Shown here piece after piece: positions 19,465 to 32,250 of a stretch of DNA of 64,000 nucleotides. The position numbers were made by a program, and so were the translations under genes. Positions within the stretch are counted from its first letter, which is position 1; the number at the start of each line of letters is the position of its first letter. The stretch comes from Vesta saturnalis. Taxonomy: Eukaryota; Arthropoda; Insecta; Coleoptera; Lampyridae. The stretch lies in assembly GCA_036346205.1 (NCBI GenBank), contig JARFJB010000379.1, positions 3,515,001 to 3,579,000 of the forward strand. Direction: 5' to 3'. The notes below the pieces were generated by a model. It saw nothing but the letters and a program-made list of their open reading frames with translations, did no database searches and was not told the DNA's origin.

Positions 19465-22400
19465 ATGAATTCCACAATTAGTCAACAAAAACCTGTTGGA
19501 GGTTTACATTGTAGTAAAGATGCTTTAATTGATGTTTTTGGTTGGTTTTTACAAGTTTTATTAGCATGTCTCGCATTTACTTGCCTCATTGGTAAATTTG
19601 TACTATTATACTCTAAAGCAGTCCCTAATAACATAAACTGATTTTAGCTAAGAGATTTTGTGAACCCAAACTTGAACGTAGATCATGGCTTATATGGTTT
19701 TATGACACTTCGAAACAAGGTATGGGGGCCTTAGCAATACATTTAGCTAATGTTTGGCTTGCTGGACAATATACAGGTGATCCATGTACATGGTAAGTTA
19801 TATCAGTGAGCTTTAATTAATGTTGTATAAAACAATTTTTCGTTAAAGTATCCAATCCTACTAAAAGTGATAACGGTCTGGATAAATGTTTGCATTATTT
19901 ATCCTAATCATTGCATTGAAATTTTTAATATAATTATCCAGTTCGTCTTTATGTACATTTATTTATAAATATTTTATCATGTAAATATTATCAGATTAAT
20001 AATATGGGCAATATCTTTATCTAACTCCATAAGTTTTTGTTATTAAAAACATTCTAATTGCAGCTTGAATGTGAAATTTAGGTTTAATTCAGATTAAATG
20101 TGTTAGATAAATTACTTTTCCTGTACACTTCCTATAACGAATTTGGTTTGATTATTCCGTTTTACAAGTAATAAAGTATCGAATTTCTATTTTTAATATT
20201 TTTCTCTAATTTAAATTCAACATAAATGATTGATTGTTAATCTTCAGATATGCAGCTTTAGATATGTCTTACTGTCACATGAAGAATGGTATCTTCATAT
20301 ATGTATAATGCTATCTTGAAATATAAGTTTGTAATAAACTAATCACAAGGTTTTGTACTATTTAAGTTGCAACTAAATGAGAAAAGCCCAAAATTTAAAT
20401 ATACGAAATTCCTTTCATCAAGCAGTGTCATACTATAACATTTTATAGGTGTAATAAATGAAATATTGGTTTAGCAATATTGTATCTTGAAATCTTTACT
20501 TCTAACAATAGAACAATATTATTTGTTAACAAAGTATTGTTGATAAGTGTGAGAAATTGTAAAATGAATGCAGTTATAATTTTTATGATTGTTTATTGTT
20601 AATGACTTGACACCATATATTAACCCTCGGAGTACGAAGAGTGGGTCAAGTCTGACCCAAAATTCACGTATTTCGCAATCTTTTTTAAAATATTTTTTTT
20701 ACAAATTTCGCTTTTCGTAAGTTTCTCCTTATTTGTTCCCTTCTATTATTTTTCGTATCATTCGTAAATAGACAAATTATATTTCTTCTTCTATGTAACA
20801 CACATTTTGTCTATCACGTCTAACCCGCTTTTCGGACTTTACGGAACATTTACAATATGTTTATAAATACACACTGAGGACAAGTTTAAACTTCGATTCC
20901 ATGTGATGAAACACGGGAAGAAGTTCATATTGTGAAAATTAAATGTAACAATTGTCAAAAAGACGACGAAGGGGAACCATCCTAAAAAAAATTGTTTATT
21001 AAAAAAAATGTAATAACATATAATTTAAGTTTATTATTTAACGTTTTATTTTATTTTGTTAAAATAAAGTTAATATTTACTAAAATCGTTTTAAAAATTC
21101 TCTTGTTAGATTTTAACGGATTAAATCAAGATTGACTAATTGGGTGACGGTTCTTCGGAATCTAAGTGGTTAAATATTCTCCGCAATCAAATAAAAATTT
21201 AAAATTATTTTTCAGGTTAATTACCTATCTCACTGCAGTTGCATTTTTCTTCCTATTTACCTTTCAACCTACATATAGATATGTATAGATAGAAGCTTAT
21301 GCAATCAACTTTTTTTTCACTATCACTAAATCATCTTAGCTCATTTTACAATGTTTGGCCAAGATGAACCATGATGTGTGTGGATGTGTCTGTGGATATA
21401 TGTTAATATCCACGATAACCCCAGAACAAAAACACCTGTACTTAGGCTTGTTTTCATTTTGCTTGGAGCTGATTAGATTTTGGGACAAATTCAGCGGCGT
21501 TGAGGGGGGTTTATTTGGAGCAGTTTTTGATTTTTATCAAATATGTTTGAAACAGCTGTATATCTCAAAAATATAAAAATACCAATATACAGGGTGTCCC
21601 ATAAATATTGCAACAAACGTCGGGAGGTGAAAGTATACCATAAACGTACCCTTGAAGATGCGTCGTTTATTAGATACAGGGTTAAAGAAAAATTTTTTTT
21701 AGTTTTTTCTCCGTAACTCCTAAAATATTAAAGGTACATAAATGAGATTCGGTTGACTTATAGCACATAAGGAATGACGTGTTATGCAACATATGAGGTA
21801 ATTTTTAAATATGTAAGAGGTGTAGATGTAGGAGCCATTTGAAGTATTTTACCCTGCAACTTCTACGTCACTGGCATACAATGAATTTCAGTGGCAGTTT
21901 TGCATATCTAGTCTTTTACTCGAAAAATGTTTACCTTGTGTAAAGCTCTAAAGTAAGTAGTTTTCTGGAAAATTGGAATATTATAAGATGATGCACCTAA
22001 AAGGTCCATCTCTTTTTGGTGCACAATAATAACTTAAGATAAAATGAGGAATAATTTTTATTTAAAAAAAAAATTATTACAATAGATTCTCAAAATGCGC
22101 TCTATTTTGCTCAATGCATAAATTACCTCGACGAATCATTGATCGGTGCACTCTTCGAAGCATACCAGGGTTATCTCCAATTTCTCCAAATGCTGCTATC
22201 ACCCTTGCCAGAAGATCATATTGGTTTAGTAATGGTATATCATATACCAATGATTTAATATGTCTCCATAAAAAGAAGTCAAAAAGATTGAGATCTGGAG
22301 ATCGAGCAGGCCAAGCCACAAAACCTCCTCTACCAATCCATCGATTTGGAAAGAATTGGTCCAAATGGTCTCAAACATTCCTATAATAGATTTATTACTT

Positions 22401-24553
22401 CTAGACCGGCTGTGATTTGCGCCCAAAACCTGTTGACACTGCCCAATCGTGTCCACGTGGACCAGCAGAAAAGCCGGCAAGTGGCTTGTGTTCATTTATT
22501 GAGACTGAGGTCGCGTTAGGAAAACTATGTTTTTCTTAAAATTGTAACAATCTAGCATTTTTTCTAAAATTCTAATTTTTTGCATACCGATACCTGAAAT
22601 ATGAGCGCTTCTAATAGCAATTCAGGAATTTTGAAAACTTTTATAGTTTTTTTTAAATAAAGTTACAAATACATATAAAATTATCAAAATCGCAGGACCG
22701 AACTTTGCAAATGAGGTCGAGATTAACCGTTGTAACAATTTAAACTTTTAATCTAAAATTCTGGTTTTTTTGCATACCTATACCTGAAATATGAGCGCTT
22801 CTAATAGCAATTCAGAAATTTTGAAAATTTATACAGTTTTTTAAAAATAAAGTTAAAAATAAAATTATCAAAATCGTGCATCCAAAACTTCACCCTGCGG
22901 AGAGATATGTAAATTATTGAATAATAATAACGTCGATGCTTCATGTTTTGGACAAGTTTATTTTAATTAATTACCATATTTACTAAATTAATTGCTTTCG
23001 ATTTCAAAAATTACATTTTAGAAAATGAGGTTTTGTAATCTTTTATATATTCTTATTTTATATCTAGATATAAGATTTCTAGAAAGGTATGATATTCAAC
23101 TTTATTTAAAAAAAACTGTAAACGTTTTCCAAAATTCACAAATAATTTTTAAGTAAACATAAAATATTCAGATAATGATTGCTGTTAGAAACATAATGGT
23201 TTTTAGTCTGTTTATGTTTGGCCTAGCTTTAGAAAAAGGTTAGCAGACCAGTGGTTCTAAAATAGGTATTATTAAAAAGGTCAGGGGCCAAACTCGGCAA
23301 TTTTAGTACTCCATAAAATTATGAGGGATTATTAGACAGGCCAACTCGGTAAAACTGATAAAATTAGACGAGCCATCTCGGCAAAAACGACACGCCAGCT
23401 CGGCAAAGCAGTTAAATTTGAATAAACCGCTAATCCTCTGTAGGTATGGTTCTTCTTAAGATGGGATTTCACTTTTAATGAGTAAGCAATGAAACATTCT
23501 TTATCATTTATCTTGTTTAAACTATTTTCAAATTGTGTGAGAATGAGAGCCGAAGATACTGCAAAAGTTATGGCATTACATGAAGATGGTCGCAGTATAC
23601 GGTATATTGCAAATCGTTTGAATATTGGCAAAAGTAGCGTTCATGACGCTGTTACGAGGTATCGTCAAATTGGAGAATACACTAGAAGACTAGGATCAGG
23701 CAGAAAACGGTCCAGAGCTCAGCCTCTTGAACGTTTTTGAAGGATATCCGTACTACGGAGCCGCTCTTTAACGTCAAATGTTCACGCTAGTCGTTTGTTA
23801 GAAGCTCGAGGAACTCAAATCTCACCACAATCTACGATCTCCAGTGGACGCGAACGTGTATGGGGGAGACCCGGGAACGATTTGCATCTTGCTGTATTTT
23901 ACCCAGAAAAGCGTTTGGTGGCGGAGGTGTTATGGTATGGGCAGGTATTTCCTTAAACGGGCGCACCGAGTTAATCTTCATCAAACATGGAACCCTAACA
24001 GCAGACAAGTACATACAACAGTGTCTGGAGGACCATGTTGTCCCGTACGCCCCTTTTGTTGAGGAAAATTTCTTATTTATGCAAGATAATGTCCGTCCAC
24101 ATAATGCATAATGCACGAATTGTCAATGACATATTGTGGGAATCCCTGTTTTAGAGCGGCCTGATTGTAGTCCTGACATGAATCCATTAGAACATGTATG
24201 GGACATTTTAGAACAAAAGATTAGAAAGAGGCAACCATTGCCAGAAACGATCCAAGAGCTGCGAATAGCGTTGAATATAGAATGGGAACAGATACCCCAA
24301 GAACAGGTTCAGCACCTTATTGAAAGCATGCCTAGGCGTATTGAAACCCTTCGCAGGTGCAGGGGCGGCTATATCCGATACTAACATTGGGTTGAAACTT
24401 AAAGAACAGGCAACTGTGTGTAATTAAATTTCGTTTTTTATTTGTTTAATTTTTCGAAAAATGTTACTTTCTTTTCCGTTACTTCCGTTACTTATTATTT
24501 TTCCTATTGTTACTTTATTTAAACCACTTAACACCTACAAAATTAAAAATAAA

Positions 24554-24604
<51 letters not shown>

Positions 24605-27600
24605 GTGTGGTGTAAAGAAAAGAAGACTAGAATGTGAATAAAATGACTCGCATGGATTAGTTGTAAAAGTTAAATGGCTAGAATTCGTGGCCCAAATGGT
24701 GGGAAGAAATGTGGCAATATGTATGTATCCCTTAAATAATCTGCCATTTTGGAAAATGCTGGACTTAGGGGCATATCGACCATGAAGTAGTTCACAAAAT
24801 AATCACTGACACATTGTGGAGGAAGGAAACGTAGACCAAACAAATGTAACCATTTTCCGTTTGTATCTGTATGACGATAAGTGGAAGTCGTAAGTTTTGG
24901 ATTTTCCTGAACCAACTTTGGGACAGATGAAATCTACATCCAAAAATAGATGCAAAAGACTAAACTCTTGTAACTGCGGTTTTATTACCGTGTCAGGTGC
25001 GCCCTATGGGCGGCGCTTAGGGTTACGGGCACGCGTCACGGTTTTTCCCCCTGGACCCCTATCAAAGCAGCAGAAGAATCATTTCCAGTGCAGTCTAGGT
25101 TACGCTTTGCAGCAGACAAGTCTCCTCTGTCTTAATGAGCCCTCTGAGACTGGCGGCTGTGCTGTGAAGCAATCTAGCTCTGAACACCAGGAGTAGGTAG
25201 TTTATATGATTCATATAAACATTGCTGCGTGTTTGTATTATTAATACGTATTCTTATTGGATTCTATTATTATTAATATTTGTTCGCTTTCATCAACCTC
25301 TATTATAATTTCACTGGTACTTCTCTGTAATACTGTTTGATTATTATTCATATTGTAATTTAACTTCGTCATTTATAGGTTTGTATTTGTATTGTTCAGT
25401 TAGGGTAGTTATTTGTTTTATGTAATTTTAGTTTAATCGTGTATATTTATATTCATATATTTAATATACTTATGCCGTTCTTTGCGTTTCTTCATATTTT
25501 TTGGATTTTATTAGTGTAGTGTTAGGACCTTTACTGAGTGAACAGTCTAGTTAATTAATAGCGTTGTGAGAAACTGAGTGACAACCGTGATCGTGTTTAC
25601 CGGACGAAGTCGTCCGTGTAACAGTGCGAGTAGAAATTTCGAAGTCTATTATAACTTTTGACGGACACAAATTCATACCAAATTCTTTCTGCGAAACATT
25701 AATAAGCGCTTGTAAAGCAGTTTTTGTATCCAAGAGGTTATTTGATAATAAAAAATATAAGAGGAATGTAATGGCCATTCCTAATACAGTGTATGGAAAA
25801 CAACCGAACGAAAAATTGTGGACAGTATTTAAAGGTACCGTCTAATATGTGTCTGATTGGGCCAAGCAATTGAAATTAGAGGCGTACCCAAAAATTATAA
25901 TATTTTTAACTTGATCATTATACGAAGTAAAATAGTCCTCTCGGTCTGTTTTGATGCCTTTGGAAACAATGATGTATTTCTTCTACACTTTTTGGTATTA
26001 TGCCTTCTACCCTTAACAGGTTTCTCTTGATATTATGGCGTAGAAGAGCGATATCAGTAGATGTTAATGCTTCCTTGAATGCCGACTGAGCCACTCCTGA
26101 TGTATTATTGTCGAAGGTCTTTGACAAACATCTTCCACGAATTTTCTTTTGCAAGAATTGTTGACAGCTGTTGGGTGATTGTGGGTCAAACTGTGACCGA
26201 TAATTGTGTCACTTTCTGAAATAAAAACATTATTTTTATCACATGTAGATTATTACATACGTGATACACTGTCACGTGACACTTTTCTGACCGTGTGCTA
26301 GAGAAGTAAGTATCAAAGGTATTTGCGAAGGTATTACTTGGGTTATACAATTTAGATAGAAATAAATTAAGTTACTTCCATCAATTGTTAAATCCATACT
26401 TACGAAACGTAATGGTATAGTTGAGGTACTTACTGCAGATATTTATATGAAGTCTCGTTATTTGAAAGAATTTGGGAAAAATACACACTGTGGTGCCACT
26501 TACCCTACGTACCTCCACAAAAGGAAGAACGGACCGGCGACTTAAAATTGTCATATTTTAAATAATTTAGTTTACAACGTATCTCATCCGTATGTGATTT
26601 TATAACTGTAGTTTCTAGAATTTGCCGATTTGTATTTCTAAATAGAATGCTAATATCGCTTCTTCACGATTGTTAACTTTGTTAAAATTCTAAAAATTTT
26701 GATAACTGTATCTCACTTTTTGGTCAGTAAACTTTCGTTATTGTGGGTAACTGCAAACATGCTTCTATTCATACAACTCCCACAGCACAATACTCATAAA
26801 TGGACTGTTGCATTGAGGCAGGCGTTTGCCGAGTTGTACTATCTACCGAAGTCATTCTTGCATTATACCTGCTCACCCTTTGTCGAGATGGCCAGCCCTT
26901 ATCACAGAGGGTAAACATTAATGCCGAGTTGGCCTGTATGGTTTGAAATTGACATACAAAATTTCAGATATTTAAAAATTTAATTATTACATTTTTGGGT
27001 TGCTTTAAATACATGTAGCAAAGCAATGATTCGAAAATTGATCAGCACTTATAAATTAGATATACAGATTCACATTGCTAATGATAAATAAATACACCAA
27101 TTAAACATTTAATGTTCTTTTTTAAGTCTCATGGTCAGCTAGCCATAAAAAAGGTAGCAGTTCAAAAATTGATAAATAATTATAGGTGAGACATTTACAT
27201 ATACATACAATTTATCACAGGGTTGGCCTGATTTAAACCACAATATTTAAATAAGGTTATTATTTCCTCCAAATTATTGATTTAAATAAGAATTTATTTT
27301 TTCCAAGTAATAAAAATATACTGCATCCCATTACTTCCTGATTCAGTCTATATTGTAACGAAATGATTACTATAAACCAAACTTTATGTGCGGTTTATAT
27401 TATACATAAACTCAACTTTAGCTGCATATCTAAAAGAAGCATATTTTCGCATAATTTTAAAATGGCCTTTGAAAAATTATCCTTTTACTTCACACAAATT
27501 AGCTTTATTTTCTAATAATTTACTATATACTTATGATTCAAGATTTCAGTCTAGACTTTTAAAAAATTATTTTTTACATAAATACGAAATAAGTTATAAT

Positions 27601-28267
27601 TTATTGTAGGTATATCATAAACTTCCTCTTAGATTCATCAGTGGGTCTACTAATAATATTCATAGGAATTCGTTTAAGCCAGCGATTGTCAAGGCGAAGT
27701 GGTTGGGAGGCAATTAATTTTGGAGAGTATGGTATGTATCTTAATAATTACCTGTAAACAGCATTAACAATTACTTCATATAGGTCACCCTCCTTCGGTA
27801 AATGCATGGATGGCTCAATGTTGTTTATATATAGGTTTAATGATTATTGTTAAAACATGTATAACACTTTTAATGCAACTTGATTTTTGGGAACGTGTAA
27901 GAGATTTTATTTTGTCTCCAATAGACAATCCTAAAGTTGAACTTGCATTTGTAATGCTGGTTATTCCATTTTTTGTGAATGTAAGTTGAGAATGATTTAG
28001 CATAACCTGTGCATATAATATACAGTTTTTTATATATAGATATTAATGTTCTGGGTTACGGATAACTTTTTGATGCATAGGAAACCTAATACACTAGCAC
28101 CAAGTTCAAATGGAGATCTGTTACATAAAGTTAGTTTACAATACAGATCAATCGGAGATTATAGAAGAATTAATAGTTCAGAAAGTGATGGTCTTTTAAT
28201 GGATGATGAATTACTGGATTCAGATGAACTCTCTCATTCGTCTGTGTCTAAATCACTTATCGCCTAA
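19465..28267 (+). CDS. STIMATE: STIMATE/TMEM110 family ER membrane protein (5 exons)
   Basis: The exons are 19465-19591, 19648-19792, 27610-27731, 27784-27980 and 28040-28267. All introns are GT-AG with matching phases and give 272 aa. The protein starts MNSTISQQKPVGG and carries family signatures: a first membrane segment (GWFLQVLLACLAF), EPKLERRSWLIWFYDTSKQ, IHLANVWLA, YIINFLLDSSVGLLIIFIGI, FGEYG, then VMLVIPFFVN and MFWVTDNFLMHRKPNT. The last 60 residues are a cytoplasmic acidic/Ser-rich tail. Vertebrate STIMATE is an ER multi-pass protein of about 290 aa that helps STIM1 activate store-operated calcium entry at ER-plasma membrane junctions. The length and exon order fit a complete orthologue. 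Intron 2 (7.8 kb) is swollen by transposons. The function is inferred by homology. Confidence 0.93.
20620..21173. mobile_element. piggyBac-like MITE in STIMATE intron 2
   Basis: This 554-bp unit is bounded by TTAA at both ends. The left end reads TTAACCCTCGGAGTACGAAGA. The inverted right end reads TTAACCACTTAGATTCCGAAGA, giving imperfect inverted repeats of about 22 bp. TTAA targets with inverted CC-starting ends are typical of the piggyBac superfamily. There is no transposase inside. Confidence 0.6.
21390..21580 (+). repeat. Interspersed repeat, copy 2 (linked to TGTG tract)
   Basis: It matches 1325-1520 block by block and again lies just after a short TGTG-rich stretch (21370-21400). It sits immediately upstream of the CAGGGTGTCCC terminus of the next element. 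Confidence 0.6.
21590..22500 (-). mobile_element. IS630/Tc1-mariner-like element, degraded
   Basis: A terminus reading CAGGGTGTCCCATAAATATTG after TA at 21588-21589 is typical of insect IS630/mariner-like elements. A minus-strand transposase fragment follows at 22400-22077. No matching terminus is seen on the right, so the element is truncated. Confidence 0.65.
22077..22400 (-). pseudogene. IS630-type transposase C-terminal fragment
   Basis: The minus strand reads DQFFPNRWIGRGGFVAWP, then ARSPDLNLFDFFLWRHIKSL, then a C-terminal helical part ending ENLL. The WPARSPDL..DFFLW motif carries the second catalytic Asp of the DD(34-37)D/E core. The upstream part is scrambled, with stops before 22370. 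It matches in kind the relics at 3019-3700, 50298-50690 and 51520-51921. Confidence 0.8.
22540..22890 (+). repeat. Tandem duplication of about 180 bp
   Basis: Two adjacent copies (about 22541-22702 and 22725-22885) share GTTGTAACAAT(T/C), AAAATTCT.., TTTTTTGCATACC, ATACCTGAAATATGAGCGCTT, CTAATAGCAATTCAG and AATTATCAAAATCG blocks. They are non-coding. Confidence 0.75.
22891..23275. other. Intronic AT-rich sequence
   Basis: No feature is recognised in this part of STIMATE intron 2. Confidence 0.5.
23543..24384 (+). pseudogene. Tc1-like transposase relic (DD34E), nested in the MULE
   Basis: An ATG at 23543 opens MRAEDTAKVMALHEDGRSIR, then IANRLNIGKSSVHDAVTRY, a helix-turn-helix domain, and a GSGRKRS hinge. 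The middle, with the first catalytic Asp, is deleted near 23850. The frame resumes with GGGGVMVWAGISLNGRTELI, FLMQDNVRPHNA (second Asp), and PDCSPDMNPLEHVWDILEQK, where the E of NPLEHVWD is the third catalytic residue. It ends CRGGYIRY. Stops and frameshifts at about 23740, 23860 and 24110 make it non-functional. The residues match the Tc1 family, which inserts at TA. Confidence 0.88.
24556..24602. repeat. (AT)n microsatellite
   Basis: A pure AT dinucleotide run of about 23 units lies in the MULE interior. Confidence 0.95.
24670..24915 (-). pseudogene. MULE transposase C-terminal fragment
   Basis: The minus strand reads WLHLFGLRFLPPQCVSDYFV and then FSKMADYLRDTYI. The pattern FGL.FLPP..V...F.........F..ADY....YI is characteristic of the C-terminal part of insect FLYWCH/MULE transposases, downstream of the DDE core. 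It ends in a degraded FPP segment. Confidence 0.65.
25551..25778 (-). pseudogene. MULE transposase core fragment
   Basis: This frame reads YFLLSNNLLDTKTALQALIN, then FGMNLCPSKVIIDFEIS. In the MULE domain the second catalytic Asp lies in a P..(V/I).(C/I)DFE motif after a helix of this type, which fits well. It is short and frame-interrupted. Confidence 0.6.
25918..26154 (-). pseudogene. MULE transposase N-terminal fragment
   Basis: The frame reads GVAQSAFKEALTSTDIALLR, then HNIKRNLLRVEGIIPKSVEE, and ends RPRGLFYFV. This resembles the linker between the N-terminal zinc finger and the MULE core (an R..I.R.R.....P.S..E pattern). The call depends partly on the other two fragments lying in the right order on the same strand. 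Confidence 0.5.
26945..27609. other. Remainder of STIMATE intron 2
   Basis: AT-rich intronic DNA running up to the acceptor at 27607-27609. No other feature is recognised. Confidence 0.6.
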
Positions 28268-29149
28268 TTAAACACATGTGATCTTAAATATATGTAAATA
28301 GTATTGTAATCAATTTACCGGCCAAATATTTATTATTGAAGGAAACATATTCATATTAATTAATAGTTCTGTAGATTTTCACTTTTATTTCACGGAATAT
28401 CAAATTTATCCGATAAGCACTGCCCATTTGGACTTGAGAAAAAAACGATATTTTATATAATGAAATTGAATATGTTATCCGAATGCTATGTTAAGAGAAA
28501 CATTTTCTTATGATCTAAGTCAAGAGAAGATTTACCATAATGTTATTGTATGATGTTTTATATATATAAGTTACCATATTTATAATTTAATAAGCAAATA
28601 TATAAAGTGATATTCTGTATAGAGATGTTATTGTTGGTCACTAAATGTAGTTTTAAGCTTATTTGGCATTGTACTGTGTGTACTTACTACTTTAGTTCCT
28701 ATTTATAGAGTAAGTACATTGATATTATTTGTTTAACACCATTTCTTGTATATTTAAAATTTTAAAAGACTGTATTTGGTATCAGTATAAGACTATTAAT
28801 ATAAATTTCATAACAAAAAGGCCAAAGATCCAACAAAATAATTAAAGACTTTTAAATCATAATTTAATGAAGTTTTTAGCGACAATAAATTTGATCTGAC
28901 TAGGTTATATTCATTAGTGGTGTTTAAAATTGAAATTGTAAGACAAACAGCTTGAATGTAAGACATTTCTTAACCAAATATTGTATCATAACTTATAAGC
29001 AAAATATATTTTTATACATATTGTATTCTTTTTATGAGACAGTTGTCATGCTCTTACAATACTCATTTAAGCATATTTACTTACTATGGTGAGACACAGA
29101 GACAATTCAATAGTGTTATGGATTTTTGCCCTTTGAGCCTGGTAAGTGA
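28268..29149 (+). other. STIMATE 3' flank / 3' UTR
   Basis: AT-rich sequence follows the stop codon. An AATAAA at about 28884 (GACAATAAATTTG) is one candidate polyadenylation signal. I cannot decide which site is used. Confidence 0.4.
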
Positions 29150-30189
29150 AAAGTTACGCCAGTAAAAATCATTAAGTTACATATAATCATATTTCATTGG
29201 GAAAAAGTGCGAAAATATTTATAAAAGTGAATAAGAACAACAAATAAAGAAAACAGAAACGAAAATAGCATTAAATCAGGTAGGAGGAAGCGATAATTAG
29301 ATTAAAATAGTTATAGAATAACAAGAACAGTCGGCGTTCTGATAAGAGCGAGATCGACCGAGCCGTGGCGATTATCGCGGAATTGCCGCGATAGAGTAAA
29401 CAGTGCAGGGGCGTATTAAGGATTTTGCAACATCTAAGACGATACTAATCAAGCAAAGAAGTAACGTTAGAAGATATTATGGCGAAGTTAATGCAAATTA
29501 AGGGAAAATTGATGTGGTAAACAAAAACAGGAATAATCAAGCGACTGAAATAAAGAAGATGGAGGAAACCATAAATAATGAAGCAATGAGGGTAGAAAAG
29601 TTAGAAAGCCTATAAAGGTGGGACTGACAACAGTAATGAAGAAAAACGAGATCTTAAGGAACAAAAGAAATTGGCCGGAACATTATTGGGAGTAAATAAG
29701 GACCGGGATAAAAAGACAAGAGAGGCGAGGAACCAGTTAGTACCATATATGATGCGAGCCAGGAATAAGGGATTAAAAGCCATAAGAAGGGACAAATTAA
29801 TAGGGGAAGAAATGAAGATAGAAGATTTGGAAGCTCAAGAAAAAGAAGGGAAAGATCAGCTTAACATCAAGGACATAGAGGAGCAGAAGAAAATAAATAG
29901 ATCTACCGATGAGGAAGAAGCAGAGACCTATGGGAACTAAGCCAAAGAGGAAGCACTGGATGTAAACAATGACAGCACCAATCAGGATAGGAGGCCCAGG
30001 AAAGGGGGAGGAAGATCTGAATAAAACGCTTAGTAATGTTATGAGATCGAATAGACAGCAACAAACGCCAAAAAACTAACAACAATCAAGAGAAAGACAG
30101 ATCCATATGCAACGGAAAGCAAGGAACAAGAACATGATTTTATAAAACGAATAGAAAATAAAGAAAGGTAACAGAAATAATACAAGAAA

Positions 30190-30660
30190 ATAGGATTAGG
30201 GATTTGGAATATAAATACACTGGTAGGCAAAGAGATGAAATTAGTGGAGGAAATGGAGGAGAATAAATTACAAATATTAGGAATAAGTGAAACGAAGAGA
30301 AAGGGAGATGGAGTTATGGGGATTATTAGCAATCATGTGTTTTACTACTCAGGAGTGAAGATGGATAGGAGAGCAAGTGAAGGGGTAGGAATAATACTGA
30401 TAGAAGAGATGGACAAGCAGATTAGAAAACATAGACCAATTAACTCAAGAATTATGACCATATCAATGAATCTAAGACAAATAACGAAGGTAATACAAAT
30501 ATACGCACCGGTGGAAGGATCGCCAACGGAAGAATTGGAAGAATTCTATAATACGCTGTGGAGCTGTGGATGAAGAAAGAGAAGAACCAGAAGCAATAAT
30601 TATCATGGGAGACTGGAACGCCAGAGTGGAGAAGGACACAACAGGGGTTAAGGATGCATG
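30190..30660 (+). pseudogene. LINE apurinic-type endonuclease domain
   Basis: The frame reads LGIWNINTLVGKEMKLVEEM, then LQILGISETKRKGDGVMG, then VYYSGVKMDRRASEGVGIIL-type residues, INSRIMTISMN, and after a frameshift IIIMGDWNARV. These correspond to the WNI, E of GISETK, and GDWNA motifs of APE-type endonucleases that nick target DNA for target-primed reverse transcription. A frameshift near 30572 breaks it. Confidence 0.8.
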
Positions 30661-31359
30661 AGAAATAAGGGAGAGCAAACAGTAAATAGGAACGGGGCCA
30701 GAATGATAGAATTTTGCCAGAGTAATGACAATAATAGGCAATTCAGTGCGGAAGAAAGAGGTGGAAGGTATCTATACCTTCGCAGCAGAACAGAACGCAA
30801 AGAGTGCAATAGTACACTCAAGAAGTCTCAGCGAGGCTATCAAAAACATTGGAACAAGAAAAGAAGCAAAATTAGGAACAAGTCATAGACTAGTGGTGGC
30901 ACAATTGGTAACAAAATAGAGGAAAATGAATACAATAAAATAGCGTCGTACAGATTCAAAATGGAAGAATACCAATGAGTGACAAATAGACTATTTAGCA
31001 ACCAAAGAATAGAGGGTGAAGAGGAAGCTTTGGAGACTAGATAGAAAACGTTAAAAGAAACAATACGAGCATCGGAAGAAGTATGTGGAAGAAGAAAAAT
31101 TAGTAAAAACGTAAAGAGGACGGAAGAGATGAGGGAGCTAGTCAAAGAAAAGAAGTAAGCATGGAAGACGTACTTAAGAAGAAAGGGGAGGGAAGACAGG
31201 GAAAAGTATACAGAAAAAATGAATAAAGTAAAGAAAGCGACCAAGGAAACAAAGAAGGCGAATTGGAAGAAATTCGGAGAAGAAATAAATAACAATTACA
31301 GAGTGGACGCAAAAAAATTCTGGGCAACCATAAAAAAGTTAAGGGGACCAAACAGAGAA

Positions 31360-32250
31360 CAACTGAATGCGATACGAAATTAAAACAGAAATGGTGGACA
31401 TATTAGAAGCATGGAAAGAGTTTTATGAGGATAAATTTAGAGAAGTAACTGAGGAAAGAAGAAAGGAAGAAAACACAAATGTAAACCAGGAGATAACAAT
31501 GGAAGAACTACAGGAGGCAATAGATAAGATGAAAATGGGAAAGGCCAGCGGAGATTAGGAGATAACACCAGAAATGATGAAAGGGCTAGGAGAAGAAGGG
31601 AGGGAATGGCTGTGGAACATATTCAGCGAGGCAGGAGAGAATACCAAAGAAATGGGAAATTAACTTAATAGTCTATAGAGCCATATGCCTGGCACAGACA
31701 ACACATACACTGTACACAAGTATAAATGAAAAAAGGCAGACTGCGTGGAACACAAATTAGAAGAGGAGCAATCTGCATTCCGCCCAGGAAGGCAAGCGAA
31801 CGAAAACATCTATATATTAAGAACTGTAATACACAGGAAACTAGAGGAAGAAAAGCAATTATATATAATATTTATAGATTTAAAAGCAGCGTTTGATACG
31901 GTAAATAGACAAATAGTATGGGGCACGTTAGATGAACTTGAAATGTCACGTGTAATAAATACAGCAAAAGGCAAAGTACGAGCAGCAGGGTAGAAATCAG
32001 AAATATCTGAGATGAAGAGAGGCATAGAACAGTTTAAGTCTACTACTGTTCGTAATAATAATGGACAAAATGATAAAAACAATCAAGACCAAAACAGAAC
32101 TGGAGACGGTAGTAGGGTACAAAGATCTGCTGTATTTGGACGACGTGGTCCTAGTAGCAGACCCAAAGGATAAAATGCAGAATGTATTGGATAGCTGGGC
32201 CAGTGAGATACACAAGAAAATGGAAATTAACGTAAAGCGAAGCTAGTATG
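31360..32250 (+). pseudogene. LINE reverse transcriptase domain, broken
   Basis: Recognisable pieces are MKMGKASGD followed by EITPEMMKGLG, then EEEQSAFRPGRQANENIYIL, then LYIIFIDLKAAFDTVNRQ with the first catalytic Asp (FIDLKAAFD). Later LLYLDDVVLVAD corresponds to the YxDD active-site box. Stops at about 31556, 31660 and 31993, together with the missing segment between FIDLKAAFD and YLDD, show a dead copy. Confidence 0.85.

Larger units (their letters stand above)
23276..26934 (-). mobile_element. MULE (Mutator-like) element with subterminal repeats
   Basis: The left end carries four spaced copies of a GCCA(A)(A/T/G)CTCGGCAA motif (about 23286-23410), all in one orientation. The right end carries the same motif inverted (about 26820-26934). 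Between them the minus strand encodes three fragments consistent with an insect MULE transposase, in order 26154-25918, 25778-25551 and 24915-24670. A Tc1 relic (23543-24384) and an (AT)n run lie in its left part. No clear 8-11 bp target duplication is seen, so the exact ends are uncertain. Confidence 0.65.

Noticed and set aside
24897..25196. Plus 99-codon frame
   Set aside because: Opposite and overlapping the MULE fragment, with no recognisable motif. Probably unrelated inserted sequence.
30039..31351. Leu/Ser/Phe-rich minus-strand frames
   Set aside because: Complement of the A/G-rich LINE coding strand. They look like membrane proteins only by composition.
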